Shown here piece by piece: positions 14,143-22,678 of a DNA stretch of 64,000 bases. The DNA lies in IMG/VR virus record IMGVR_UViG_3300009503_000020, positions 56,718 through 120,717 of that record. One strand, given 5' to 3'. Every line of letters begins with the position of its first letter. The stretch's first letter is position 1. The position numbers were made by a program, and so were the translations under genes. A model generated the notes under the pieces. That model had not been told where the DNA came from. It worked only from the letters and a program-made list of their open reading frames with translations, and did no database searches. Source of the DNA: a virus.

Positions 14143-15178
14143 AGTCTGTTGGATATCTGATTTTCCTCTCAGAGGCAGTTCTTTTGGTAATGTAACTTAT
14201 GAATTGCTTACAAGGATGCCTAAGGATTACTACTTTGAAGTGCTTAGTCTAGGATATGAAGGTATGCCTCTTAAACTAACAGATAACATAAGAATATTTG
14301 AATTGAAGAAGGCCTATCAGTTAAGGTATTACTACTCTAAGTTTAAACCAGATACAACTGTAGTATTTCATTCATTCTGGTTACTTAACTCAATTGCAAA
14401 TGAAATGGAAGCAATGACAGGTAAGAAGATCCTATACATACCAGTAGAGGGAGAAGAGGTTCCTTTTGAATATAGAAAACACTTCTTCTATTTTGACACT
14501 ATAGCAACACCTTCTGAATACTCCAGGAAAGTTTTAAAGAAATCAGGAATAAATGCAAGTGTAGTTCCTCATGGAGTAGATACTGCATTCTTCACACCTA
14601 AACCTAAAGTATGGCATGAGTTTAGATTTGGATATCTAGGACTAAATGACATTAGGAAACAGGTACCAAGAGTAATGGAAGCATATGCCAGACTTGGACA
14701 AGGGACTCTTGTAATTGCAGCAGAGAAAGAAGGACATTATGACTTGCCTAACCTAGCTAAGCAATACAATATATCTCCTATATTTGTAGAAGCTAAGTTG
14801 AATGGTCTAACTCTCAATAGAGAAGCAGTTAGAGACTTCTTGCAATCTCTAGATGTATACATTTCACCTGCATCAGAATCATTTGGCTTACCTGCATTAG
14901 AAGCACAAGCTTGTGGCATCCCAGTTATAGCTCTTGAACATGGAGCATCTAAAGAAGTCTTAGGCAATGGAGCAGTGTACTGTGGAGTAGCTGATCTCTT
15001 AGAGACAAGTATAGGAAAGATAGGTCTGATATCTGTCTCTGATCTATATAGGAAGATGAGATTCCTTATTCAAGTAAAAGAAGCTTATGAGAAGACAGCA
15101 AGTAAAGCTCTAGCTAATGCTCAGAACTGGACTTGGGAAAATGCTGTAAAGAAACTAACAGAGGTATTAGAGTCATGA
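14135..15178 (+). CDS. GT4-family glycosyltransferase
   Basis: 347 residues, GT-B fold. The donor-binding half shows VVPHGVDTAFF near 148 and SESFGLPALEAQACGIPVI near 250, with the paired Glu of retaining GT4 enzymes. The N-terminus (SSFGNVTYELL) is the acceptor side. It transfers a sugar from a nucleotide sugar. It starts inside the end of the previous gene. Substrate unknown; likely part of the glycan cluster that continues to 21.8 kb. Confidence 0.9.
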   Translation: MTKVCWISDFPLRGSSFGNVTYELLTRMPKDYYFEVLSLGYEGMPLKLTDNIRIFELKKAYQLRYYYSKFKPDTTVVFHSFWLLNSIANEMEAMTGKKILYIPVEGEEVPFEYRKHFFYFDTIATPSEYSRKVLKKSGINASVVPHGVDTAFFTPKPKVWHEFRFGYLGLNDIRKQVPRVMEAYARLGQGTLVIAAEKEGHYDLPNLAKQYNISPIFVEAKLNGLTLNREAVRDFLQSLDVYISPASESFGLPALEAQACGIPVIALEHGASKEVLGNGAVYCGVADLLETSIGKIGLISVSDLYRKMRFLIQVKEAYEKTASKALANAQNWTWENAVKKLTEVLES

Positions 15179-15549
15179 ACTTAGAAGGTATTAATTTGAA
15201 AGGAGTAAAACATCTAGATGCTAGGTTAAGAAAAAAGAAGAACAGTCTCAACTTAGAAGAAATGTGGCAAAGAATCCTTGGCTCAGGTTACTATCAGCCA
15301 TTCTGTCCTCTTTGTGGTGAGCCATTGAAATTAACTGATTGCACAATAGAGTATGAACTTGCTCCGGGCTTAGGAAAGAAACATTTCTTGTGGCATTTAA
15401 GGACAGCTACACCTACAATAATAGTTAAACTTAGATGTCTTCACTGTAATGTAGAGATAAAAGGACAAGGTTATGGACTTTCTTATGACAGTGAAGGAAT
15501 AGCCTTTGAATCTCTGCGTATGACTTCTATAGATAAAAAGGAGGAATGA
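15175..15549 (+). CDS. Zinc-ribbon hypothetical protein
   Basis: 124 residues from the ATG at 15175, which overlaps the glycosyltransferase stop (ATGA). CPLC and CLHC, about 45 residues apart, could form a zinc ribbon between beta strands. Function unknown. Confidence 0.65.
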   Translation: MNLEGINLKGVKHLDARLRKKKNSLNLEEMWQRILGSGYYQPFCPLCGEPLKLTDCTIEYELAPGLGKKHFLWHLRTATPTIIVKLRCLHCNVEIKGQGYGLSYDSEGIAFESLRMTSIDKKEE

Positions 15550-15827
15550 AATTGGAAGAAAAGAAAGAAGACAAAGTAAGATATGTGCAAGGTTGGCGTT
15601 GTGAGTTCTGTGGAGAAATATATTCTACTAAAGAAGAAGCAGAGACATGTTGGGAGAGACATGTACAGTTTGAGATACAGCCACTGTTCTCATTAAATGA
15701 AGAGTTCCCTACTGAAGTCCTAGTAAAGAAAATAGAGGGTAACTACTACACTGAAATAGCAACATATGAACTAGCTAAGAAAGAGAAAGTAAGCATCGAA
15801 AGGAAAGTGAGAAAAGAAGATGAGTAA
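15546..15827 (+). CDS. Small C2H2-like zinc-finger protein
   Basis: 93 residues. CEFC at 19-22, then C35 and H39 (ETCWERH) form a C2H2-like finger of the kind common in archaeal viruses. GGAGG is only one base from the ATG, so a TTG six bases on (15552) may be the true start. Its end overlaps the next gene. Possibly a DNA-binding regulator. Confidence 0.65.
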   Translation: MKLEEKKEDKVRYVQGWRCEFCGEIYSTKEEAETCWERHVQFEIQPLFSLNEEFPTEVLVKKIEGNYYTEIATYELAKKEKVSIERKVRKEDE

Positions 15828-17106
15828 ACCAACAGAAGCTAAGGTAATAGAACAAACTATAGCTCAAGATATAAAAGAGAATCGTACTTGGAGAGACATG
15901 AGAATACTATGGCATTCAGTAGCACCTTATATCAATTCTGGCTATGGCACTGTTACTCGTGAGTTTATGACAAGACTTTTGAATAAAGGCTTTGTAGGCT
16001 TCATATCAGCATATTATGGAATACAACCAGGAGGAATGTTAAATTGGCATGGACTATATGTCCTACCAGTTCAAAAGACTTCTTCAGATCAACTAGGATT
16101 TGAATCTGCTATTGAACACTACAAAAGATTCAAGTGTGACCTGGGAGTTTTTCATGCTGACTTTTGGGTATCATATCAGTTTGCTAAGAAGATACCTTAT
16201 ACTCTCTGTTACTCCCCTATAGATCATGAACAGTATCCTGATAAATGGTTAGAAATCTTAAGGACTTACAAGTGGGTAGCTGTTCCTTCACGACATGCTG
16301 AGAAGGAACTAAAGAAATCAGGGATAGAAGCAACCTTTGTTCCTCATGGTGTAGATATAAAAGAATATCATCCACTAGATAAAAAGACAAGCAGGCAAGC
16401 ATTCTCACTAAATCCAGAAGACTTCATAATTGGAATAGTTGCAGCTAACAACGATGAGGAGACCAGAAAAGCTTGGGATGCTAATTTCTTGGCAGTTAAG
16501 TACTTCCTTGATAACAATCCAGATGCTAAGAAAGATGTAAAAGTAGTGATACATACAGACCCTACTAATGAAAGAGGGAGAAACCTCTATGAACTAGTTG
16601 ATCAAGTAGGAATAGGAGAACAAGTTATTTGGAATGACCGCTACTTTGCTTCTCTTTTGACATTTCCTTCTTCAGTAATGTGTAAGCTATACAACTGTTT
16701 TGATGTGTTTCTCTTGTTATCTAGGAGAGAAGGATTCTGCATTCCTGCACTTGAAGCACAAGCATGTGGAGTACCTTGCATACTTAATGACTTCTCTGCA
16801 CTCTCTGAAAGAAATGACTATGGTAGAGTAGGGTGGCTAGTAAAACCGAGTGCACTAGTCTATTCTCCACTGAATGCAATTACTTCTATTCCTGATCCTT
16901 ACGGAGGGGCGAAGGCTCTTGAAGAAGCATACAATAATGAATCTAAGAGAAAGTTGTATGCAAAGAGATCACTTGAATATGCTAGACAACAGACATGGGA
17001 TATAGCTATTGACAAGTACATGATGCCTCTTCTAGAGAGAATAGGAGAAGAAATTCCTTCTCTAACAAGTAGAAAGGAGGCTAGAAAGATTGCAGGAAAC
17101 ACCTAG
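15820..17106 (+). CDS. GT4-family glycosyltransferase
   Basis: 428 residues, GT-B fold. Near the N-terminus is RILWHSVAPYINSGYGTVT; the donor half has FVPHGVDIKEYHP and SRREGFCIPALEAQACGVP. It is clearly a paralogue of the minus-strand glycosyltransferase at 56152-57321, which has nearly the same N-terminal stretch. It overlaps both neighbours by a few bases. Acceptor and sugar unknown. Confidence 0.9.
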   Translation: MSKPTEAKVIEQTIAQDIKENRTWRDMRILWHSVAPYINSGYGTVTREFMTRLLNKGFVGFISAYYGIQPGGMLNWHGLYVLPVQKTSSDQLGFESAIEHYKRFKCDLGVFHADFWVSYQFAKKIPYTLCYSPIDHEQYPDKWLEILRTYKWVAVPSRHAEKELKKSGIEATFVPHGVDIKEYHPLDKKTSRQAFSLNPEDFIIGIVAANNDEETRKAWDANFLAVKYFLDNNPDAKKDVKVVIHTDPTNERGRNLYELVDQVGIGEQVIWNDRYFASLLTFPSSVMCKLYNCFDVFLLLSRREGFCIPALEAQACGVPCILNDFSALSERNDYGRVGWLVKPSALVYSPLNAITSIPDPYGGAKALEEAYNNESKRKLYAKRSLEYARQQTWDIAIDKYMMPLLERIGEEIPSLTSRKEARKIAGNT

Positions 17107-17911
17107 AGTAATGATATGTCTACTAGTTAAGAATGATGCCAAGCATCTTCCTCAATTTCTGAATGCAATGAAGAACTTAGACTATCCAAAAGACAAACTT
17201 AGATGGATATGGATATATGGTAAGTCTGTTGATGACACCCTGGACATCATTCTTGAGTTTCATAAGAAAGAACCTTATAAGTATGAAGTCTATGAAGAAC
17301 CTGTCTTTGAGAGACTACTACCAAATGCCCTTTATGTTGCTAGACTCTGTAATGAATTTAAGAAGATGTATCAAGGAGAAGAGTATGTTCTCTTTGCTGA
17401 CTCTGATATAGTAGAAATGCCTCCTGAGACACTAAAAGAACTGATAAGAGTAGATAAGGACATAGTAGCTCCTTATGTGTACAGAAGAACTTCAGATGGA
17501 GAGGAGTTCTTCTATGACACCTATGTCTTTCGTTGGCATGGTTGGAAGTTTGAACATGTAGAATGTAAAGGAGTTGTATATGGCTATGAAAAACCAGTAT
17601 TTGCTAATGAAAAGCAACCTGTTGAATTAGATTCAGTAGGAACATTTCTCTTGATCAAAGGAGAAGTGTTCAAGAAAGTTGATTGGGATAATCCAGCTCC
17701 ACACTTACAATTCTGTAAGAATGCTAGGAAAGCAGGATATAAAGTGTGGGCTCTCCCATATCTTAAAATATACCATGCAGATGTGACTCAAGAAGAGTCA
17801 CCACACTACTCATTAGAATGGTATGCACAACACGATATGATACCCTTTGAGGAACTATACAAGGTCGGATATGTGAAGAAAGGAGGAAAACTTGTTCTGG
17901 AGACGTGGTAG
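17090..17911 (+). CDS. GT2-like (GT-A fold) glycosyltransferase
   Basis: 273 residues from TTG at 17090 with AGGAGG about 8 bases upstream. VMICLLVKNDAKHLPQFL at the start and YVLFADSDIV near residue 105 (the DxD metal site) indicate a GT-A enzyme, close to GT2 or Anp1/GT62-like forms. It would transfer one sugar from a nucleotide sugar, with metal. Overlaps the previous gene by 17 bases. Confidence 0.85.
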   Translation: MQETPRVMICLLVKNDAKHLPQFLNAMKNLDYPKDKLRWIWIYGKSVDDTLDIILEFHKKEPYKYEVYEEPVFERLLPNALYVARLCNEFKKMYQGEEYVLFADSDIVEMPPETLKELIRVDKDIVAPYVYRRTSDGEEFFYDTYVFRWHGWKFEHVECKGVVYGYEKPVFANEKQPVELDSVGTFLLIKGEVFKKVDWDNPAPHLQFCKNARKAGYKVWALPYLKIYHADVTQEESPHYSLEWYAQHDMIPFEELYKVGYVKKGGKLVLETW

Positions 17912-17938
17912 TTTGGACAAGAGAAAGGAGGGAAAAAA

Positions 17939-18382
17939 ATGAGACCTAAGGAGCAGATCCTTCAGTTCTTACAAGAAAAAATACAAGATAGTAATTGCAG
18001 TTTGTTAGATGTAGGTGCAGGAGAAGATTTTGTTAGGAATGTATTTATTAACACAGTTAGTTTGGACATTAGAGGTAAACCAGATGTGAAAGCTGATGCT
18101 CACTTTCTTCCTTTTAAATCTAATAGTTTTGATTATGTCATAGGCATATCTGTAATAGAGCATTTAGAGAATCCTGCTATAGCAGTGAGAGAAATGCTAA
18201 GAACAGCAAGAATAGCCGTTATCCTTTGGACTGATTTTACACAACACGATATGGAAGCTGATCCTGAACATAAGTATTGCTGGACACCTAAAGTCTTCCA
18301 GCAGTTTCTTAACATGTTTGGTTATCAATCTAAAGCAGAAGTGTGGAGAGACTTTGCACTTGTTGGAATCATATGGAAGTGA
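17939..18382 (+). CDS. Small class I SAM-dependent methyltransferase
   Basis: 147 residues. LLDVGAGE (22-29) is motif I; LPFKSNSFDYVIGISVIEHL is the typical motif II/III region. The fold is nearly minimal, so the substrate is probably small. In this cluster a sugar or glycan methyltransferase is likely. GGAGGG lies before the ATG. It overlaps nothing upstream but runs close to the next start. Confidence 0.82.
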   Translation: MRPKEQILQFLQEKIQDSNCSLLDVGAGEDFVRNVFINTVSLDIRGKPDVKADAHFLPFKSNSFDYVIGISVIEHLENPAIAVREMLRTARIAVILWTDFTQHDMEADPEHKYCWTPKVFQQFLNMFGYQSKAEVWRDFALVGIIWK

Positions 18383-18386
18383 GAAA

Positions 18387-19130
18387 ATGAAAACAGTAGT
18401 CTTGATAACTGGTGGAACGAAAGGAGTTGGAAAGTGGATAGCAGAGGATTTTGCTAAATCTTTATCAGAAGTTGTCTTAGTGCTGAACTATAAATCAGAC
18501 TATGGCACAGCACTCCAGACTGAGGAAGAATTAAGACAGATGAGTAATGCAGAAATAATGTTATACAAAGCAGACATAAGAAACGAAGATGAAGTAGAGA
18601 AGATGGTAGATGTAATTATAAAGACTTATGGAAAGATAGATGTGCTGATAAACAATGCTGGTGTAAACAAGGATGCTGTTACTTGGAAAATGGAGAAGAA
18701 AGATTGGGATGAAGTCATAAATACTAATCTCACAGGAGCATTCTTATGTACCAAACACGTATTGCCACACATGAGACAAGCTTGCTTTGGAAGGATAATC
18801 AATATCTCTTCTGTTGTTGGACAAATGGGAGTCTTTGGAACATGTGCTTATTCAGCAACAAAAGCAGGACTTATAGGATTTACTAAGACAGTAGCTAAAG
18901 AAGTAGCAAATAAGAATATAACGGTGAACTGCATTGCATTAGGATATGTTCAGACAGGAATGAGTATGAGAATAGATGAAGAGTTAAGGAAAGCTTATGA
19001 GAAGAATATTCCTTTAGGAAGATTTGCTACTAAAGATGAAGTTACTGGGATTGTGCTATTTCTATGTTCAAAGGAAGCTAGTTACATAACAGGACAAGTA
19101 ATCAATGTAAATGGCGGGTGTTATATGTGA
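18387..19130 (+). CDS. Short-chain dehydrogenase/reductase (FabG-like)
   Basis: 247 residues from the ATG at 18387. LITGGTKGVGK (NAD(P) binding), NNAG, and catalytic Ser, Tyr and Lys (SSVVGQ...YSATKAG) are all present, and it ends with the family's INVNGG motif. Classical FabG-like reductases act on ketoacyl or keto-sugar substrates. Between a methyltransferase and an acyltransferase, it could make a hydroxyacyl group or reduce a sugar. The upstream extension only shadows the methyltransferase gene. Confidence 0.9.
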   Translation: MKTVVLITGGTKGVGKWIAEDFAKSLSEVVLVLNYKSDYGTALQTEEELRQMSNAEIMLYKADIRNEDEVEKMVDVIIKTYGKIDVLINNAGVNKDAVTWKMEKKDWDEVINTNLTGAFLCTKHVLPHMRQACFGRIINISSVVGQMGVFGTCAYSATKAGLIGFTKTVAKEVANKNITVNCIALGYVQTGMSMRIDEELRKAYEKNIPLGRFATKDEVTGIVLFLCSKEASYITGQVINVNGGCYM

Positions 19131-19705
19131 TGAACAAACTAGGAATGAAATACTACACAGAAGATGAACTTAGAAAGATGGGCTTCAAGTCAGTAGGAAA
19201 AGATGTACGAGTAGGAACTAGGGCTATTATTCGAGACCCTTCCATAGTCTCAATTGGAAACCATGTAGCAATAGATGACTTTGTTGTTATTCTAACAACA
19301 GTTGATATAGGTAATTATGTACATATAACAAGATTCACAAGCATCTCTGGTTCTAGAGATAGTTACTGTAAAATAAGTGATTATGCTGGCATTTCTGAAA
19401 GATGCTCCTTAATATGTGGTACAGATGACTTCTCTGGAGAATATCTTGCTAACCCAACTATACCGATAAAGTATAGGAAAGTGACTAATGGTAGGATAAT
19501 ACTTGAGAAGTATGTACAACTAGGAGCCAATGTAACTGTACTTCCAAACGTGACTATAGGAGAAGGTACTGCAGTAGGGGCATGCTCTCTTGTAACTAAA
19601 AGTCTAGACCCATGGGGTATCTATATAGGAATCCCGGTCATAAGGAAAAAAGAAAGAAGTAGACAGATGGTTGAATTAGCTAAAGATTTGGAGGCAAGTA
19701 AATAA
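19130..19705 (+). CDS. Hexapeptide-repeat acyltransferase
   Basis: About 191 residues from the ATG at 19130, overlapping the SDR stop (TGATG). Repeated I-G-N/E hexapeptides (VSIGNHVAIDDFVV, VDIGNYVHI, VTIGEGTAVGA) make a left-handed beta-helix. Members move acetyl or other acyl groups from CoA to sugars, often to the amino group made by a DegT-type aminotransferase; such a gene follows next. N-acylation of an amino sugar is the best guess. Confidence 0.85.
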   Translation: MNKLGMKYYTEDELRKMGFKSVGKDVRVGTRAIIRDPSIVSIGNHVAIDDFVVILTTVDIGNYVHITRFTSISGSRDSYCKISDYAGISERCSLICGTDDFSGEYLANPTIPIKYRKVTNGRIILEKYVQLGANVTVLPNVTIGEGTAVGACSLVTKSLDPWGIYIGIPVIRKKERSRQMVELAKDLEASK

Positions 19706-19725
19706 GAAACTAGAAGGGATTAGAA

Positions 19726-20805
19726 ATGAAGAAACAAATACACTGGGCTGAACCTAGAATAGAGGAAGAAGAAATAGAAGCTGTCAAGGAAGCAGTTAAG
19801 TCTACTTGGATAGGAGGAAATGGACCTCTAGTTAGGCAATTTGAAAAAGAACTAAGTTCTCTTCTTGGAGTTAAGTATGCAATTGCAGTCAATAATGGTA
19901 CATCTGCTTTGCTATGTGCTATGCAAGCATTGAGAGAAGCTAAGTATCCAATGAGATTTCTAGTTCCTACACTAACCTTCTTTGCTACTGGAGCTACTGT
20001 ACATGAGATGAGTGAGAAAGGACTGTCTTATCTTATAGACTGTGATAGGAAGACATTCAATATACTAACAGACTTAAGCTTCTACAGAGGAGTACCAATA
20101 GTAGTTCCAGTTGATGTAGGTGGACTTCCTGTAGACTATGATGAACTAAGAAAGAATGAGAAGATAATGCTAGCTGACTCTGCTGAAGCATTAGGATCTA
20201 AATACAAAGGAGAATATGTAGGAAAGCAAGCAGACATTCACACATTCAGTTTCCACTCTGCTAAAGTAATAACTACTGGAGAAGGAGGAGCAATAACTAC
20301 TAATAACAAAGAACTTTATGAGATGATGAAGTCTATTGCTAATCAAGGATATGGAAAGAAAGAGTGGTATGAATATAGGCATGAAAGAATAGGTTTCAAT
20401 TATAGAATGCCTGAACTTCAAGCAGCACTAGGTCTAGTCCAGTTAAAGAAACTAGACAGGTTCGTTAGAGAACGAAATGAGAAGGCTAAGACATATAAAG
20501 ACATCCTTGGAGACTTAGTAGAGTATCAGCATGTGCCTAAATGGGCAACACACAACTACTTCTTGTTTATTATACTAGTTAAGAACAATGTGAAACTTTG
20601 TCAGGAACTTAAGAAAGAAGGAATAGAAACTAAGACGATGTGGATACCTCTTCACAAACAACCTCCATTTGACAGGAATGCACATCTTGAAAATGCAGAA
20701 GAGGTAGCTAACCATGGATTAACACTTCCTATACATAACAATCTGTCTGAAGAAGATGTGAAGGAAATAGCTCAAGTAGTAAGGAGACTGATCAAGAATG
20801 AGTGA
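19726..20805 (+). CDS. DegT/DnrJ/EryC1/StrS nucleotide-sugar aminotransferase
   Basis: 359 residues, full length for the family. Signs are TWIGGNGPLVRQFE at the start, NNGTSAL (phosphate binding), DSAEALGSKY, and the PLP lysine in FSFHSAKVITTGEGG. The family puts an amino group from glutamate onto a 3- or 4-keto nucleotide sugar (for example perosamine or PseC-type sugars). With the epimerase and acyltransferase beside it, an N-acylated amino-deoxysugar is likely. Confidence 0.93.
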   Translation: MKKQIHWAEPRIEEEEIEAVKEAVKSTWIGGNGPLVRQFEKELSSLLGVKYAIAVNNGTSALLCAMQALREAKYPMRFLVPTLTFFATGATVHEMSEKGLSYLIDCDRKTFNILTDLSFYRGVPIVVPVDVGGLPVDYDELRKNEKIMLADSAEALGSKYKGEYVGKQADIHTFSFHSAKVITTGEGGAITTNNKELYEMMKSIANQGYGKKEWYEYRHERIGFNYRMPELQAALGLVQLKKLDRFVRERNEKAKTYKDILGDLVEYQHVPKWATHNYFLFIILVKNNVKLCQELKKEGIETKTMWIPLHKQPPFDRNAHLENAEEVANHGLTLPIHNNLSEEDVKEIAQVVRRLIKNE

Positions 20806-21763
20806 TCTGAAAGGTAGTAATGTGCTAGTGACTGGTGGAGCAGGTTTCATAGGATCTTCATTAGTTAGACAACTAGAGAAGTTGAATTGTCATATTATAG
20901 TACTAGATAATCTTATTGCAGGAAGAAAAGAAAACTTAGAAGGAACAAAGGCTGAACTAATAGAAGGAGACATAAGAAACCAAGAACTGTTGACTTACAT
21001 CCTTAACAAGAATAGTATAGAATATGTATTTCACTTGGCTGCTGAACCTTACATACCTAAAGGATATCAGAACCCTAATGTTATGTTTGAAGTGAATACA
21101 CTAGGGACAATGAAAGTTCTTCTTGAAAGTAAGAAAGCGGGAGTAAAAAGAATTCTGCACTACTCCACTTCAGAGGTATATGGCACAGCAAAGTATCTTC
21201 CAATGGATGAAAATCATCCCTTGTTGCCTCATAGTATCTATGCTGTATCTAAGCTAGCAGCAGACAGGTCAGCTTTTATTCTCTGGAAGGAAAAGGGAGT
21301 TCCTGTTGTAATCTTAAGACAATTTAATTGCTTTGGCCCAAGAGAGTGTCAACCTTACATTATTCCAGAGATTATCTCTCAATTTATCCACAAAGGACCT
21401 ATCCTCACTCTAGGCAATATAGATGCAAGACGAGACTTTACTTTTGTAGATGATGCTTCTCTAGGTGCTGTTAAACTAATGCAAGTTCCTGATATTGAGG
21501 GAACAGTAGTAAACTTAGGAAGAGGACTAAACTGGTCTGTAAAGGAAATAGCACAGAACATTGCAGAAGTGCTTAGTACAACTAATTGGGGCATACAAAT
21601 AGATAGCAATAGGTTAAGACCTTATGATGTAGATGAGCTTCTCTGCAATAATTCCTTCTTTAATCAACTAACTGGTGGTCTAGAATTCACAGACTTCAAA
21701 GAAGGACTCAAGAAAACTATTGAATGGTACAGAAGCAATGGAGCAAGGTGGAGTTGGGAATAG
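20798..21763 (+). CDS. NAD-dependent nucleotide-sugar epimerase/dehydratase
   Basis: 321 residues. VTGGAGFIGSSLV binds NAD, STSEVYG and YAVSK supply the Ser/Thr-Tyr-Lys set, and DFTFVDDA is a typical late motif of extended SDRs. It may epimerise or dehydrate a nucleotide sugar, giving the keto sugar for the aminotransferase. Overlaps that gene by 8 bases. The exact reaction (GalE-, RmlB- or GMD-like) is not fixed. Confidence 0.92.
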   Translation: MSDLKGSNVLVTGGAGFIGSSLVRQLEKLNCHIIVLDNLIAGRKENLEGTKAELIEGDIRNQELLTYILNKNSIEYVFHLAAEPYIPKGYQNPNVMFEVNTLGTMKVLLESKKAGVKRILHYSTSEVYGTAKYLPMDENHPLLPHSIYAVSKLAADRSAFILWKEKGVPVVILRQFNCFGPRECQPYIIPEIISQFIHKGPILTLGNIDARRDFTFVDDASLGAVKLMQVPDIEGTVVNLGRGLNWSVKEIAQNIAEVLSTTNWGIQIDSNRLRPYDVDELLCNNSFFNQLTGGLEFTDFKEGLKKTIEWYRSNGARWSWE

Positions 21764-21830
21764 TACCTACCAAAGAATATCTGAAGGGATATGTCTATAG
21801 GGCAATCTCTTCTGAACAGGAGGGAAGTTA

Positions 21831-22355
21831 ATGAATAAGGACTATAGGTCCTACAAACTATCTGGTTTGTATTCTAAGAACACTAATTCTCTAGATTCTA
21901 CTCTAAATACAGGTAATAACTATAGGTCCTGTAGACTATCAGGTCTACCATTTCAAGATACTAGTTTCTTAAAGGTTAGTCTAAATCTTGTTACTCCTGT
22001 ACAATTCCATGGTTCTATCCTTCAAGTATTTAGCTACAAAAGAATTAAAGTAGAAAGCTTGGATGCATCTCTTATAAAGAGAGTGTATGAGCTACAAAAT
22101 GCAAAGGCAGTCACTGTTCTGGAGTGCCCCAACTTCTTTCTAATACAGTATCCTGGCAAGCCATTTGTGTTTATCAATAAAAAGGATGGCAAGTTGTATG
22201 TCCTGAATGAGGATGGATTTGAACAAGAGGAGAAGGAAAGTCAGGCATCCTTTGTAGTTAGAATGCTTCATAAATTCCAGTTGGTTGAAGACTTGCACTC
22301 CAAGAAGATTTCAAGAAAACACATAAATATAGAGCAGAGAACAGGTAAGAGGTGA
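21831..22355 (+). CDS. Hypothetical protein with N-terminal duplicated motif
   Basis: 174 residues, not recognised. The first 48 residues hold two imperfect copies of a 24-26-residue unit (YRSYKLSGL... and YRSCRLSGL...), also visible in the DNA as repeated ACTATAGGTCCT (about 21841 and 21918). The rest is alpha/beta with a strand-rich middle. GGAGGG precedes the start. It lies before the peptidase pair. Confidence 0.6.
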   Translation: MNKDYRSYKLSGLYSKNTNSLDSTLNTGNNYRSCRLSGLPFQDTSFLKVSLNLVTPVQFHGSILQVFSYKRIKVESLDASLIKRVYELQNAKAVTVLECPNFFLIQYPGKPFVFINKKDGKLYVLNEDGFEQEEKESQASFVVRMLHKFQLVEDLHSKKISRKHINIEQRTGKR

Positions 22356-22360
22356 TAAGC

Positions 22361-22678
22361 ATGGATAAAGTGTTTGAAATTTTAAAGAAGCACTTCAGTG
22401 AACTTAGAAAATATCCTAATGTGCTGAATGCTAATGTAGGAGAAGAAATAACTAAAGGAAAGAGGACTGGAAGGAAAGCAATTGTTGTCTTTGTTTCTCA
22501 GAAGAAACCACTGTCAGCCTTACCTATAAATGCTAGACTTCCAGATGAAGTAGAAGGAGTTCCAGTTGATGTTGTTGAATGGAAAGCAGACTATAAGTTA
22601 GGAGACACTGCTCCTTCCCATTTAGACCCTGAAACACAGCATAGGATTTCAAGTGGTGTTAGACATGGGAAACAGTGA
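22361..22678 (+). CDS. Peptidase pro-domain-like protein
   Basis: 105 residues from the ATG at 22361 (AGGTGA upstream). The pattern of a conserved N-terminal strand, KGKRTGRKAIVVFVSQKKP, then LPDEVEGVPVDVVE resembles the N-terminal domain that precedes the catalytic part in some secreted serine and cysteine peptidases. It overlaps the papain-like gene by up to 26 bases in another frame, so the two look like a pro-domain and a catalytic domain split into separate genes. The inhibitory role is inference. Confidence 0.55.
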   Translation: MDKVFEILKKHFSELRKYPNVLNANVGEEITKGKRTGRKAIVVFVSQKKPLSALPINARLPDEVEGVPVDVVEWKADYKLGDTAPSHLDPETQHRISSGVRHGKQ

